Source: DYCT01 sp051875715
Lineage (GTDB): Bacteria > Bacteroidota > Bacteroidia > Bacteroidales > Bacteroidaceae
DNA length: 64,000 bases
Direction of reading: 5' to 3'
Assembly (NCBI GenBank): GCA_051875715.1
Contig: JBJEHD010000032.1
Coordinates: forward strand, 1-64,000
The first letter of the stretch is position 1. The number at the start of each line of letters is the position of its first letter. A program made the translations under genes and the position numbers. The notes under the pieces are model-generated. The model was not told the origin of the DNA. It was given only the letters and a program-made list of their open reading frames with translations, and did not search any database. Shown in pieces: positions 23,711 to 32,446 of this stretch.

Positions 23711-24369
23711 AACAAGAATTCCTGCTGCGCGAAGGCCATCCCCACCTCGTGCTCTTCTTTGCCGGATGGGGAGGCGAAGCCAACCTGTTCCGCACCTACC
23801 GCCCCGCCGGCGCCGACCTCCTGCTGGTCAGCGACTACCGCGACCTCGACTTCGACCACGCCCCCCTGGCCGGCTATGCCTCCATTCAGGTGGTAGGCTG
23901 GTCGATGGGAGTCTGGATGGCCGCCCACGCCCTGTCGGGGCACACGCACCCCATCCGCTTCAGCCGCGCCGTGAACGGCACGCCACACCCCATCGACGCA
24001 CACGAAGGCATCCCGCCCGCCATCTTCCACGGCACGCTCGACGCCTTCAGCCCCGCCACCCTGCAGAAGTTCCGACGCCGGATGTGCGGCCACGTCGAAG
24101 GCGTACGCGCCTTCCTCGGCCACCAGCCGCAGCGGACGCTGGACGACCTGCACGCCGAACTGGCCTCCATCTGCCAGGCCGTCGAAAGCCTTCCGCCCTC
24201 GGACTATCCGTGGACGGAAGCCTGGATAGGCGACCGCGACCTCATCTTCCCCGCCGCCAACCAGGCGCAGGCCTGGGCCGGCACGCGCACCCTGCATTTC
24301 GACTGCCCGCACTACAACGACGACCTGCTCCGCCAGGCCCTGGAGACCCTCACCCCCATGCCCGACTGA
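23707..24369 (+). CDS. bioG: Pimeloyl-ACP methyl ester esterase, BioG type
   Basis: 220 aa. A DUF452-type alpha/beta hydrolase: the nucleophile elbow GWSMG with Ser66, an early FFAGWGGE oxyanion region (17-24), and a late Asp/His pair near GDRDLIFP and HFDCPHYND. BioG removes the methyl group from pimeloyl-ACP methyl ester at the end of the BioC-started pimelate route, replacing E. coli BioH. Its place between bioF and bioC supports this strongly. Confidence 0.9.
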   Translation: MKQEFLLREGHPHLVLFFAGWGGEANLFRTYRPAGADLLLVSDYRDLDFDHAPLAGYASIQVVGWSMGVWMAAHALSGHTHPIRFSRAVNGTPHPIDAHEGIPPAIFHGTLDAFSPATLQKFRRRMCGHVEGVRAFLGHQPQRTLDDLHAELASICQAVESLPPSDYPWTEAWIGDRDLIFPAANQAQAWAGTRTLHFDCPHYNDDLLRQALETLTPMPD

Positions 24370-24372
24370 CCC

Positions 24373-25143
24373 ATGGACAAACCCCTCATCCGCCAACGAT
24401 TCGCCCGCGCCGTCGCCACCTACCCCCGACAGGCCACCATCCAGCAGACCGTGGCCGCCCGCATGGCCGGCCTCGTCCGCCGCTACGTGCCGCAGGCATC
24501 CTGCCGCCGCACCCTCGAGGTAGGCTGCGGCACCGGCCTGTTCACCCGCCGGCTGCTGAAGGCCGCCCGGCCCGAGCAGTTGTGGCTGAACGACCTCTGC
24601 CCCGAGGTGGCCGGCTGCTTCGCCGACCTGCCGGCAGAGCACGTCCGCTTCCTGTCCGGCGACGCCGAACACATCCGCCTCCCCGAGGGGCAAGGCCTCA
24701 TCGCCTCGTGCTCGGCCCTGCAGTGGTTCGCCCGCCCCGAAGCCTTCCTCCAACGCTGCACGCGCCTGCTGGCCGACACCGGCTACCTGGCCTTCAGCAC
24801 CTTCGGCCGCGACAACCTGCGCGAACTGACCGCCCTCACCGGGCAAGGCCTCCCCTACCGCACCCTGGACCAACTCTGCCGGACGCTGGCCCCCGACTTC
24901 GACCTCCTCTTCGCCCACGAAGAGCGGTTCGTGGTCCGCTTCGCCACACCCACCGACGTGTTGCGCCACCTGCGCGAAACCGGCGTGACGGGCCTCCGCC
25001 GCCAGCACTGGACCAAGGCCGACCTCGCCGACTTCAGCGAACGCTACGTCCGCCGTTTCGGCACACCGACGGCCGACGGACCCTGCGTCCCGCTCACCTA
25101 CCATCCACTTTACATCATTGCTAAAAAGAAACAAAACGTATGA
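24373..25143 (+). CDS. bioC: Malonyl-ACP O-methyltransferase
   Basis: 256 aa. SAM-dependent methyltransferase that masks malonyl-ACP as a methyl ester so that fatty acid synthase can build pimelate. Motif I LEVGCGTGLFT is at 48-58; ALQWFARPEAFL and YLAFSTFG are typical of BioC. It starts 3 bp after bioG, and the stop overlaps the bioD start by ATGA. Together bioC and bioG show a complete route to the pimeloyl moiety. Confidence 0.94.
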   Translation: MDKPLIRQRFARAVATYPRQATIQQTVAARMAGLVRRYVPQASCRRTLEVGCGTGLFTRRLLKAARPEQLWLNDLCPEVAGCFADLPAEHVRFLSGDAEHIRLPEGQGLIASCSALQWFARPEAFLQRCTRLLADTGYLAFSTFGRDNLRELTALTGQGLPYRTLDQLCRTLAPDFDLLFAHEERFVVRFATPTDVLRHLRETGVTGLRRQHWTKADLADFSERYVRRFGTPTADGPCVPLTYHPLYIIAKKKQNV

Positions 25144-25793
25144 ACACCCCTTCCAACCTCTATTTCGTAAGCGGCATCGACACCAACGTCGGCAAAAGCT
25201 ACGCCACCGGATACCTGGCCCGCCAATGGAACGAACAAGGCATCCGCACCATCACCCAGAAGTTCGTCCAGACCGGCAACACCGACCTGTCGGAAGACAT
25301 CGAACTGCACCGCCGCATCATGGGCTGCGGCCTGTTGCCCGAAGACCACGAACGCCTCACCATGCCCGAAATCTTCAGCTACCCCTGCTCGCCCCATCTG
25401 GCCGCCGAGATTGACCACCGCCCCATCGACTTTGCCAAGATTGAACACGCGGCCTCCGAACTGGCCCTCCGCTTCGACGCCGTGCTGCAAGAAGGTGCCG
25501 GAGGCCTCATGGTCCCCCTCACGCGCCATCTGCTCACCATCGACTACGTGGCCCAGCGCCACCTGCCGCTCATCTTCGTCACCTCGGGCCGGCTGGGCAG
25601 CATCAGCCACACCCTGCTCAGCCTCGAGGCCATCGAGCGGCGCGGCATCCGCCTCCACACACTGGCCTACAACCTCTTCCCCACCGAAGACGACACCACC
25701 ATCCAGCGCGACACCGAAGACTTCATCCGGCAATACGTGCAGCAGCACTTCCCCGACGCCCGGTTCGAGGTCGTGCCGCAGATGGAGGTGTGA
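25140..25793 (+). CDS. bioD: Dethiobiotin synthetase
   Basis: 217 aa. ATP-dependent carboxylation and ring closure of DAPA to dethiobiotin. The P-loop GIDTNVGKSY is at 12-21 with Lys19; KFVQTGN (substrate-binding, in place of the KPVQTG of E. coli) and LQEGAGGLMVP are the other BioD signatures. Last gene of the bio operon, followed by a GC-rich hairpin. Confidence 0.95.
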   Translation: MNTPSNLYFVSGIDTNVGKSYATGYLARQWNEQGIRTITQKFVQTGNTDLSEDIELHRRIMGCGLLPEDHERLTMPEIFSYPCSPHLAAEIDHRPIDFAKIEHAASELALRFDAVLQEGAGGLMVPLTRHLLTIDYVAQRHLPLIFVTSGRLGSISHTLLSLEAIERRGIRLHTLAYNLFPTEDDTTIQRDTEDFIRQYVQQHFPDARFEVVPQMEV

Positions 25794-25810
25794 TGCGCCC
25801 AAATCAAAAC

Positions 25811-25837
25811 GCCCCGGGGCTTTTTTATGCCCCGGGG
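25811..25837 (+). terminator. Hairpin after the bio operon
   Basis: GCCCCGGGGC and GCCCCGGGG form a GC-rich stem around a TTTTTTAT loop, 18 bp after the bioD stop. No T-run follows on the plus strand, so it may end transcription less cleanly than a classical terminator or protect the mRNA end. It also lies downstream of the convergent FISUMP gene. Confidence 0.55.
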
Positions 25838-25878
25838 AAATAAATTAAATAATCAAATAAATCGGATGCGCTTCGCTT

Positions 25879-26547
25879 TTATTCTGAAACAGGGCGAACG
25901 GAACGCCCGCCGCAGCGGTCGCCCCCACCCACGTCGTGGTAGGAGGAATCGAAGTAGAGGCCGTAGGCGTACTCCGTATAGCTTTCGTAAGGCGTAGAAC
26001 TCCAATAGAAGCCGTTCTCTCCAACGTAGTAGAGCAACGTACCATAGCGGTAGCCCGCAGCCGGAAGGAAGATGGAGTTGCCGTTCTTCCCCGTTACGCG
26101 GTAACCGTTGTGGCCATCCTGCGTGGTCCAAGTCCAGGTGCACTGGCTTACTAATTCTTCGCACTCCGCCTTGGTGGGCAATCGCCATGTGCTGCCCCAG
26201 TTGGCGCGGGCAGCGTCGTACGTCGGGTCGCCCGCGATGTCGCCCATTCTCTTCTTGTAGGTGCGGCTGTTCGCTTCGGTGTATTCCGACTTGGTGCTCG
26301 TCTCGCCCCAGGCGAAATAATAACCATAGTCCGAGGGAGAGGACGCGCCCACGTTCGTGGTCGCCCACTTCACCGAGAGGCCCAAATCGACGTAGTCGTG
26401 GCCGTTGATGACGTTGCGCTTCTTCGGCGGCTTCTGCGCCGGAGTGGTGGTCTGGGTCGGTTTCTTCGTCGGCCGTGTGATGATGCCTTGCGGCATGGCC
26501 AGCAGCGGCAGCAGGGCTGCCAACAGGAAAAGGAAAGTTCGTTTCAT
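25879..26547 (-). CDS. Exported FISUMP-domain protein
   Basis: 222 aa from the ATG at 26547; the longer frame to 26661 crosses its promoter. Signal peptide MKRTFLFLLAALLPLLAMPQG, a Thr/Pro/Lys-rich linker (24-45), then a domain starting NGHDYVDLGLSVKWATTNVG with YYFAWGE, WRLPTKAE and FYWSSTPYES. These are hallmarks of the FISUMP family (major paralogous domain first seen in Fibrobacter), found in many secreted Bacteroidales proteins of unknown use. The fold is C-type-lectin-like by family knowledge. The WRLPT segment is kept, so the domain looks intact. Confidence 0.8.
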   Translation of the reverse strand: MKRTFLFLLAALLPLLAMPQGIITRPTKKPTQTTTPAQKPPKKRNVINGHDYVDLGLSVKWATTNVGASSPSDYGYYFAWGETSTKSEYTEANSRTYKKRMGDIAGDPTYDAARANWGSTWRLPTKAECEELVSQCTWTWTTQDGHNGYRVTGKNGNSIFLPAAGYRYGTLLYYVGENGFYWSSTPYESYTEYAYGLYFDSSYHDVGGGDRCGGRSVRPVSE

Positions 26548-26600
26548 ATCCGTATGTGTTTTTAAGGTTTGTTGTTTGCCGGGCTTATCCCTATCGCAAG

Positions 26601-26622
26601 CAAATATACGGCTTTTTGCAAA
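26601..26622 (-). promoter_or_regulatory. Promoter of the FISUMP gene
   Basis: On the minus strand TTTG and TATATTTG lie in order, separated by 10 bp, 54 bp before the start codon at 26547. TATATTTG is a perfect -7 element; the spacing to this TTTG is shorter than usual, so the -33 box may be elsewhere. Confidence 0.5.
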
Positions 26623-26711
26623 CACGACAAGGACGACACGGCCCATCGCATAAAAATCCACCTTCCACGAACTTTCGGCAGGAACAGCGCAGGATATTCC
26701 TCGGAAATTCG

Positions 26712-26719
26712 TATGTTTG
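26712..26719 (+). promoter_or_regulatory. Promoter -7 element of pyrH
   Basis: TATGTTTG matches TAnnTTTG and ends 27 bp before the pyrH start codon. It probably drives pyrH, frr and rsgA together. Confidence 0.5.
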
Positions 26720-26746
26720 TTGCCATAACCAATATAAACGCCAAAA

Positions 26747-27457
26747 ATGGGAAACTACAAACGAATCCTCCTCAAACTGAGCGGTGAAAGCCTCATGGGG
26801 GAGAAACAATACGGAATAGACGAAAAACGGCTGGGCGAATATGCCCAACAGATAAAAGAAATCCACGAGATGGGCGTGCAAATCGGCATCGTCATCGGCG
26901 GCGGCAACATCTTCCGCGGACTGAGCGGAGCCTCGAAAGGCTTCGACCGTGTGAAAGGAGACCAGATGGGCATGCTGGCCACCGTCATCAACAGCCTCGC
27001 ACTCAGTTCGGCCCTCGGCTCGGTAGGCGTGAAGGCCCGCGTGCTGACCGCCGTCCGGATGGAGCCCATCGGCGAGTTCTATAGCAAGTGGAAGGCCATC
27101 GACAGCCTCGAGAACGGCGAAGTGGTCATCCTCTCCGGCGGCACAGGCAATCCCTTCTTCACCACGGACACGGGCTCGTCGCTCCGAGGCATCGAAATCG
27201 AAGCCGACGTGATGCTGAAGGGCACACGCGTGGACGGCATCTACACGGCCGACCCCGAGAAAGACCCCACGGCCACCAAGTTTGCCGACATCACCTACGA
27301 CGAAGTGCTGCGGCGCGGCCTCAAGGTGATGGACCTCACGGCCACCTGCATGTGCAAAGAGAACAACCTGCCCATCATCGTGTTCGACATGGACACGGTG
27401 GGCAACCTGCGCAAAGTCATCGCAGGCGAACCCATCGGGACACTGGTGCACAACTAA
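26747..27457 (+). CDS. pyrH: Uridylate kinase
   Basis: 236 aa. Hexameric bacterial UMP kinase (UMP to UDP with ATP). The N-terminus RILLKLSGESLMG, the GGGNIFRG loop (48-55), the ILSGGTGNPFFTTD segment and VDGIYTADPEKDP are all typical. In line with the very common pyrH-frr pairing, frr follows after 57 bp. Confidence 0.97.
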   Translation: MGNYKRILLKLSGESLMGEKQYGIDEKRLGEYAQQIKEIHEMGVQIGIVIGGGNIFRGLSGASKGFDRVKGDQMGMLATVINSLALSSALGSVGVKARVLTAVRMEPIGEFYSKWKAIDSLENGEVVILSGGTGNPFFTTDTGSSLRGIEIEADVMLKGTRVDGIYTADPEKDPTATKFADITYDEVLRRGLKVMDLTATCMCKENNLPIIVFDMDTVGNLRKVIAGEPIGTLVHN

Positions 27458-27514
27458 GTCTCCATCCCGCCAATCAATCACGCATTTATTCAACCCCAAA
27501 CGAAGACAGAAGTT

Positions 27515-28075
27515 ATGATAGACATTAACGTTTGCATCAACGATGCTGAAGAGAAAATGAGCATGGCCATCATGTATTTGGAAGAAGCCTTGGCACACAT
27601 CCGCGCCGGAAAAGCCAGCACGCGACTGCTGGACGGCATCCGCGTGGACTCGTACGGTAGCATGGTGCCCATCAACAACGTGGCCGCCGTGACCACCCCC
27701 GACGCCCGCAGCATCACCATCAAACCGTGGGACAAAAGCATGTTCCGCATCATCGAAAAAGCCATCATCGACTCCGACCTCGGCATCATGCCCGAAAACA
27801 ACGGCGAACTGATCCGCATCGGCATCCCCCCCTTGACGGAGGAACGCCGCAAACAATTGGCCAAGCAATGTAAGGGCGAAGGCGAGACGGCCAAAATCAG
27901 CGTCCGCAACGCCCGCCGCGACGGCATCGACGCCCTGAAGAAAGGCCTGAAGGACGGCCTGCCCGAGGACAGCGAGAAAGACGCCGAAGGCAAGTTGCAG
28001 AAACTGCACGACAAATACATCAAGAAGATTGATGAGATGCTGGCCGAGAAGGACAAGGAAATCATGACTGTATAA
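27515..28075 (+). CDS. frr: Ribosome recycling factor
   Basis: 186 aa. Splits post-termination ribosomes together with EF-G. The start of the long helix with LAHIRAGKASTRLLDGI (Arg-rich hinge), the domain II segment TIKPWDKSMFRIIEKAI and the C-terminal VRNARRDGIDALKK and LQKLHDKYIKKIDEM match RRF throughout. Length is standard (E. coli 185 aa). Followed after 9 bp by rsgA. Confidence 0.97.
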   Translation: MIDINVCINDAEEKMSMAIMYLEEALAHIRAGKASTRLLDGIRVDSYGSMVPINNVAAVTTPDARSITIKPWDKSMFRIIEKAIIDSDLGIMPENNGELIRIGIPPLTEERRKQLAKQCKGEGETAKISVRNARRDGIDALKKGLKDGLPEDSEKDAEGKLQKLHDKYIKKIDEMLAEKDKEIMTV

Positions 28076-28084
28076 TCGGGAGGC

Positions 28085-29017
28085 ATGCACGGACTCGTCA
28101 TCAAAAACACCGGCAGCTGGTATGTGGTCAAGGCCGACGAAGGCAGCGAGGTACACTGCAAGGTGAAAGGCAACTTCCGGCTGAAAGGCATCCGGAGCAC
28201 CAGCCCCGTGGCTGTAGGCGACCGGGTGGAGATTGTGGTCAATCCCGAGGGAACAGGCTACATCACCGCCATCGACGACCGGAAGAACTACATCATCCGC
28301 CGGGCATCGAACCTGTCGAAGCAGTCGCACATCCTGGCAGCCAACCTGGACCAGTGCATGTTGGTGGCCACCATCAGCCGCCCGGAGACGTCGACCATCT
28401 TCATCGACCGTTTCCTGGCCTCGGCCGAAGCATACCGCGTCCCGGTGAGGCTGGTATTCAACAAGACCGATGCCTACGACGACGACGAACTACGCTACCT
28501 GGACGCATTGGTCCACCTCTACACCACCATCGGATACCCATGCCTGCGTGTGTCGGCCCTCAACGGCGCGGGAATCGACGAACTGCGCCACGAACTGGAC
28601 GGCCGGATTACCCTCTTTGCAGGCCATTCGGGCGTGGGGAAATCCACCCTCATCAACACCCTCCTGCCGGGACTGCATCTCAAGACGGGCGCCATCTCGG
28701 CCTACCACCTCAAGGGCATGCACACGACGACCTTCAGCGAGATGTTCCCCATAGGCCAGGACGGCTACCTCATCGACACGCCGGGCGTCAAAGGCTTCGG
28801 CACCTTCGACATGGAAGAAGAGGAAGTGGGACACTACTTCAAGGAAATCTTCCACTACGCGCAGGAATGCCGCTACGGCAACTGCACGCACACCCACGAA
28901 CCGGGATGCGCCGTGCGGAAGGCGGTGGAAGACCACCTCATCAGCGAGTCGCGCTACGCCTCCTACCTGAACATGCTGGAGGACAAGGACGAGGGGAAAT
29001 ACCGGGAAGCATACTGA
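28085..29017 (+). CDS. rsgA: Ribosome small subunit-dependent GTPase A
   Basis: 310 aa. Circularly permuted GTPase that checks 30S maturation. An N-terminal OB fold (1-65) precedes the G motifs in permuted order: FNKTDAY (G4), VSALNGAG (G5), GHSGVGKSTL (G1), T-rich G2 region with HTTTF, DTPGVKGFG (G3). The C-terminal zinc finger is CRYGNCTHTHEPGC. Same operon as pyrH and frr; convergent with the arg operon across a large hairpin. Confidence 0.96.
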   Translation: MHGLVIKNTGSWYVVKADEGSEVHCKVKGNFRLKGIRSTSPVAVGDRVEIVVNPEGTGYITAIDDRKNYIIRRASNLSKQSHILAANLDQCMLVATISRPETSTIFIDRFLASAEAYRVPVRLVFNKTDAYDDDELRYLDALVHLYTTIGYPCLRVSALNGAGIDELRHELDGRITLFAGHSGVGKSTLINTLLPGLHLKTGAISAYHLKGMHTTTFSEMFPIGQDGYLIDTPGVKGFGTFDMEEEEVGHYFKEIFHYAQECRYGNCTHTHEPGCAVRKAVEDHLISESRYASYLNMLEDKDEGKYREAY

Positions 29018-29034
29018 CCCCTCCGCACGGTTCA

Positions 29035-29082
29035 AAAAAACGGTGTTTAAACGGCATCCACATACCGTTTAAACACCGTTTA
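29035..29082 (-). terminator. Terminator of the arg/pro operon
   Basis: AACGGTGTTTAAACGG pairs perfectly with CCGTTTAAACACCGTT over a 10-nt loop. On the minus strand the stem is followed by seven T, which fits termination of argF' transcripts. On the plus strand, after rsgA, the T-run is missing. GTTTAAAC appears twice at 22-bp spacing. Confidence 0.88.
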
Positions 29083-29102
29083 ACCCAAACAGGCCGCACC
29101 GG

Positions 29103-30056
29103 CTACAGGCTTTCGAGCAGACGCTTCAGGACCACCGTGGCCGAGATTTCGCGGTTGGCCGCCTCGGGAATGACGATGGACTGCGGGCTGTCGATGACCT
29201 CGTCCGTCACAATCATGTTGCGGCGCACGGGCAGGCAGTGCATGAAGTAAGCCTGATTCGTCACGGCCATCTGCCGGGCCGACACCGTCCAGTTCATATC
29301 CTTCGAGAGCACCTGTCCGTAGTGGTCGGCCGCATAGGCCGACCAGTTCTTGGCATAGACGAAGTCGGCCCCCTCGAAGGCCCGCATCTGGTCGTACTCG
29401 ACCCGGGCATTGCCCACAAACTTCGGGTCGAGTTCGTAGCCCTCGGGATGGGTGATGACGAAGTCCACATCGGCGGCGTTCATCCATTCGGCAAACGAGT
29501 TGGGCACGGCCTGCGGCAACGGACGCGGATGGGGAGCCCACGTCATGACCACCTTCGGGCGAGGCGTACGCTTGTATTCCTCGATGGTGATGAGGTCGGC
29601 GAAGCTCTGCAGTGGATGGCGCGTGGCGGCCTCCATCGAGAAAACGGGCCGTCCGGAGTGACGGATGAACTGTTCGAGGATAACCTCGTTGTAGTCATCG
29701 TCGCGATTCTCGAAACGGGCGAACGAACGCACCCCGATGATATCGCAGTAGCAACCCATGACGGGAATGGCCTCGAGCAGGTGTTCGGGCTTGTCGCCGT
29801 CCATCACGACGCCGTGTTCCGTTTCCAGTTTCCAGGCCCCTTGATTGATGTCCAATACAATGACATTCATGCCCAAGTTGAGGGCCGCTTTCTGCGTGCT
29901 GAGCCGTGTGCGGAGGCTGGAGTTGAAGAATATCATCAGCAGGGTCTTATTACGGCCGAGGTTGACGTATTTGAAGCGGTCTCGCTTGATTTCGAAGGCT
30001 TCGTCCAGTGCGGTCCTCAGATTGCCGAGGTCGTGCACACAAGTAAATTTCTTCAT
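29103..30056 (-). CDS. argF': N-succinylornithine carbamoyltransferase
   Basis: 317 aa from the ATG at 30056. Transcarbamylase that makes N-succinylcitrulline. NSSLRTRLS (about 45-53) binds carbamoyl phosphate and MHCLPVRRN carries the HCLP motif. Residue 90 is Pro in GDKPEHLLEA; by published work on the Bacteroides fragilis enzyme, Pro at this site marks succinyl specificity while Glu marks acetyl specificity in Xanthomonas. Last gene of the arg/pro operon; 32 bp after proA. Confidence 0.93.
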   Translation of the reverse strand: MKKFTCVHDLGNLRTALDEAFEIKRDRFKYVNLGRNKTLLMIFFNSSLRTRLSTQKAALNLGMNVIVLDINQGAWKLETEHGVVMDGDKPEHLLEAIPVMGCYCDIIGVRSFARFENRDDDYNEVILEQFIRHSGRPVFSMEAATRHPLQSFADLITIEEYKRTPRPKVVMTWAPHPRPLPQAVPNSFAEWMNAADVDFVITHPEGYELDPKFVGNARVEYDQMRAFEGADFVYAKNWSAYAADHYGQVLSKDMNWTVSARQMAVTNQAYFMHCLPVRRNMIVTDEVIDSPQSIVIPEAANREISATVVLKRLLESL

Positions 30057-30088
30057 ATTGTTCTGTTTTGCTTTTATCGGATACGTTT

Positions 30089-31342
30089 TCAGTCCCGGGT
30101 CTGCCCGTCTCCCCGGATAATCCACTTATAGGTGGTGAGTTCTTCCAGGCCCATCGGTCCGCGTGCATGCAGTTTCTGCGTGCTGATGCCAATCTCAGCC
30201 CCCAGGCCGAACTGGGCCCCGTCGGTGAAAGCGGTGGAGACGTTGACGTAGACGCAGGCGGCATCGACGCAGGCACAAAACGTCTGGGCATGGGCCTCAT
30301 CGTCCGTGACGATGCACTCACTGTGTTTTGAGCCGTTCAGGCGGATGTGCGTCAGTGCCTCGTCCAGACTCCCCACGGTTTTGACGGCCATCCGATAGGA
30401 CAGGAACTCCGTCCCGAAACTTGCCTCATCGGCTGGGCGGAGCAACGCATCGGGGTATCGCCCCTGCAGGGCATGCAAGGCCTCAGGATCGGCCTCCACC
30501 ACCACACCCTTGCCTGCCATTGGCTCGCAAAGGGCGGGCAGATCGTTCAGTCGGCTACGGTGCACCAGCAGGCAGTCCAGGGCGTTGCACACGCTCACAC
30601 GGCGCGTCTTGGCATTGCAGACGATGGCACTGCCCTTGTCCACATCGCCATACTCGTCAAAATAAGTATGGCAGATGCCAGCCCCGGTTTCGATGACGGG
30701 TATCGTGGCCTGGCTGCGCACAAAGTTTATCAGCCTACTGCTGCCGCGGGGGATGAGCAGGTCCACGTATCCCTCGGCCCGGAGCAGTTGCGCTGTCAGT
30801 TCGCGGTCGGGCGGCAAGAGGGCTACCACATCCGCATCGACACCCTGCGCATCCAGCACCTGCCGAATCAGGCGCACGATGGCCTGGTTGGAGCAGTCGG
30901 CATCGCTGCCCCCCTTCAGCACACAAGCGTTGCCCGATTTGAAGCAGAGGGCGAACACATCGAAGCCCACGTTGGGACGTGCCTCATAGATGACACCTAT
31001 CACCCCGAAGGGCACGCTCACGCGCGTCAGTTCCATGCCGTTGGGGCGCACCGTATGCCGGAGCACACGTCCCAGTGGCGAGGGCAGGCCAGCCACGGCA
31101 CGCATATCTGCCGCGATGGTGCGCAGGCGTTCGGGGGTCAGCATCAAGCGGTCGTAGCGGGGGTCGGCAGGATCCATGCGTGCCAGGTCCTTGGCGTTCT
31201 CGGCCAGGATGTCGGAGGCATGCTGTTCGATGGCATCGGCCACGGCGCATAATACCCGGTTCTTCTGTTCGTCGGTCAGCAGGGCCAGCGCCCGGCTGGC
31301 CGTCTGCACCCGCGTCAGTATCTCTTGCAGGTTTTTGTCCAT
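30089..31342 (-). CDS. proA: Glutamate-5-semialdehyde dehydrogenase
   Basis: 417 aa from the ATG at 31342. Reduces glutamyl-5-phosphate to the semialdehyde in proline synthesis. The NADP-binding region has VIYEARPNV and LKGGSDADCSN; the catalytic Cys is in VSVCNALDC, and NGSKHSECIVT and STAFTDGAQFGLGAEIGIST are ProA signatures. It follows proB by 17 bp, so the unstable phosphate intermediate can be passed between partners. Confidence 0.95.
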   Translation of the reverse strand: MDKNLQEILTRVQTASRALALLTDEQKNRVLCAVADAIEQHASDILAENAKDLARMDPADPRYDRLMLTPERLRTIAADMRAVAGLPSPLGRVLRHTVRPNGMELTRVSVPFGVIGVIYEARPNVGFDVFALCFKSGNACVLKGGSDADCSNQAIVRLIRQVLDAQGVDADVVALLPPDRELTAQLLRAEGYVDLLIPRGSSRLINFVRSQATIPVIETGAGICHTYFDEYGDVDKGSAIVCNAKTRRVSVCNALDCLLVHRSRLNDLPALCEPMAGKGVVVEADPEALHALQGRYPDALLRPADEASFGTEFLSYRMAVKTVGSLDEALTHIRLNGSKHSECIVTDDEAHAQTFCACVDAACVYVNVSTAFTDGAQFGLGAEIGISTQKLHARGPMGLEELTTYKWIIRGDGQTRD

Positions 31343-31359
31343 ATCGGTTTTTTCTGTCC

Positions 31360-32445
31360 TTATTCCAAGTATAGGTAATCGTAGTGCACCAAGGGACGCT
31401 GTCCGTGCCGCCCCATCAAGGAGCGTGCCTCGTCGGAATCGAAAGCCGCCTTGCCAACGCCCAGATAGGTTCCGTCCTCTTGCCAAAGGCGCACGATGTC
31501 GTCTTTCTCGAACGTACCCTCGATGCGCACCACGCCCACGGGCAGCAGGCTGGCCGTCTGTTCATGCAGCACGCGGGCGGCCTGCCGATTCAGGTAAATG
31601 CCCCCTTTGGCAAAGCCCTCCGAATGGGCTATCCATTTCTTCACGCTCGACGCGCTTTGGCAGGCCGGCACAAAATAGGTGCAGTCCGTCTGCGCAGGGC
31701 GTGCGAGCAAGTCGGTCAGGATGTCGGGACGTTTGCCGTTGGCGATGAACACGGCCACCCCCTCGTCGGCCACCTTGCAGGCGATGTGCATCTTCGTACG
31801 CATGCCGCCGCGTCCGAAACCCGACTTTTCGGTCTGCACGTAGGTCGAGAGGTCTTGTCCGGGCTCCACCCGGCGTATCAGCCGAGCGTCGGGGCTGGCC
31901 GGCGGTCCGTCGAAGACACCGTCGATGTTGCTCAAAACAATCAGCGCCTCCGCATCCATCATCGTGGCAATCAGTCCGGAGAGTTCGTCGTTGTCGGTGA
32001 ACATGAGTTCGCTGACGGACACAGTATCGTTTTCGTTGACAATGGGGATTACCCCGTTGTCGAGCATCACGCGCATGCAGTTCCGTTGGTTCAGGTAGTG
32101 GCGGCGTGTGCCGAAACTCTCCTTCGTGGTCAGCACCTGCCCCACGGCGATGCCATGTTCGCGGAAAAGTTCGTAGTAACGGTTGATGAGTTTGGCCTGG
32201 CCCACGGCAGAAAACAATTGCCGTTGGTCCACGCTGTCCAACCGTCTGTCCACTCGCAGTTCGCTCCGTCCGGAAGCCACCGCGCCCGACGACACCAACA
32301 CCACCTCCACGCCGGCCTTGTGGAGCACGGCCACCTGGTCTGCCAGTGCCGACATGCGCGTCACGTCCAGCGTGCCGTCCGTCCGGGTCAGCACATTGCT
32401 GCCCACCTTGACGACCACCCGTTTATATACATAGGGCACCGGCAT
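31360..32445 (-). CDS. proB: Glutamate 5-kinase
   Basis: 361 aa from the ATG at 32445. First proline-specific step: phosphorylation of glutamate. The amino acid kinase domain has VVVKVGSNVLT (9-19), VSSGAVASG, PIVNENDTVS and SGFGRGGMRTKM; a C-terminal PUA-like domain runs from about 270. The start lies 1 bp after the stop of the DUF2007 gene. Product feedback by proline is expected from the family. Confidence 0.95.
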   Translation of the reverse strand: MPVPYVYKRVVVKVGSNVLTRTDGTLDVTRMSALADQVAVLHKAGVEVVLVSSGAVASGRSELRVDRRLDSVDQRQLFSAVGQAKLINRYYELFREHGIAVGQVLTTKESFGTRRHYLNQRNCMRVMLDNGVIPIVNENDTVSVSELMFTDNDELSGLIATMMDAEALIVLSNIDGVFDGPPASPDARLIRRVEPGQDLSTYVQTEKSGFGRGGMRTKMHIACKVADEGVAVFIANGKRPDILTDLLARPAQTDCTYFVPACQSASSVKKWIAHSEGFAKGGIYLNRQAARVLHEQTASLLPVGVVRIEGTFEKDDIVRLWQEDGTYLGVGKAAFDSDEARSLMGRHGQRPLVHYDYLYLE

Positions 32446-32446
32446 C

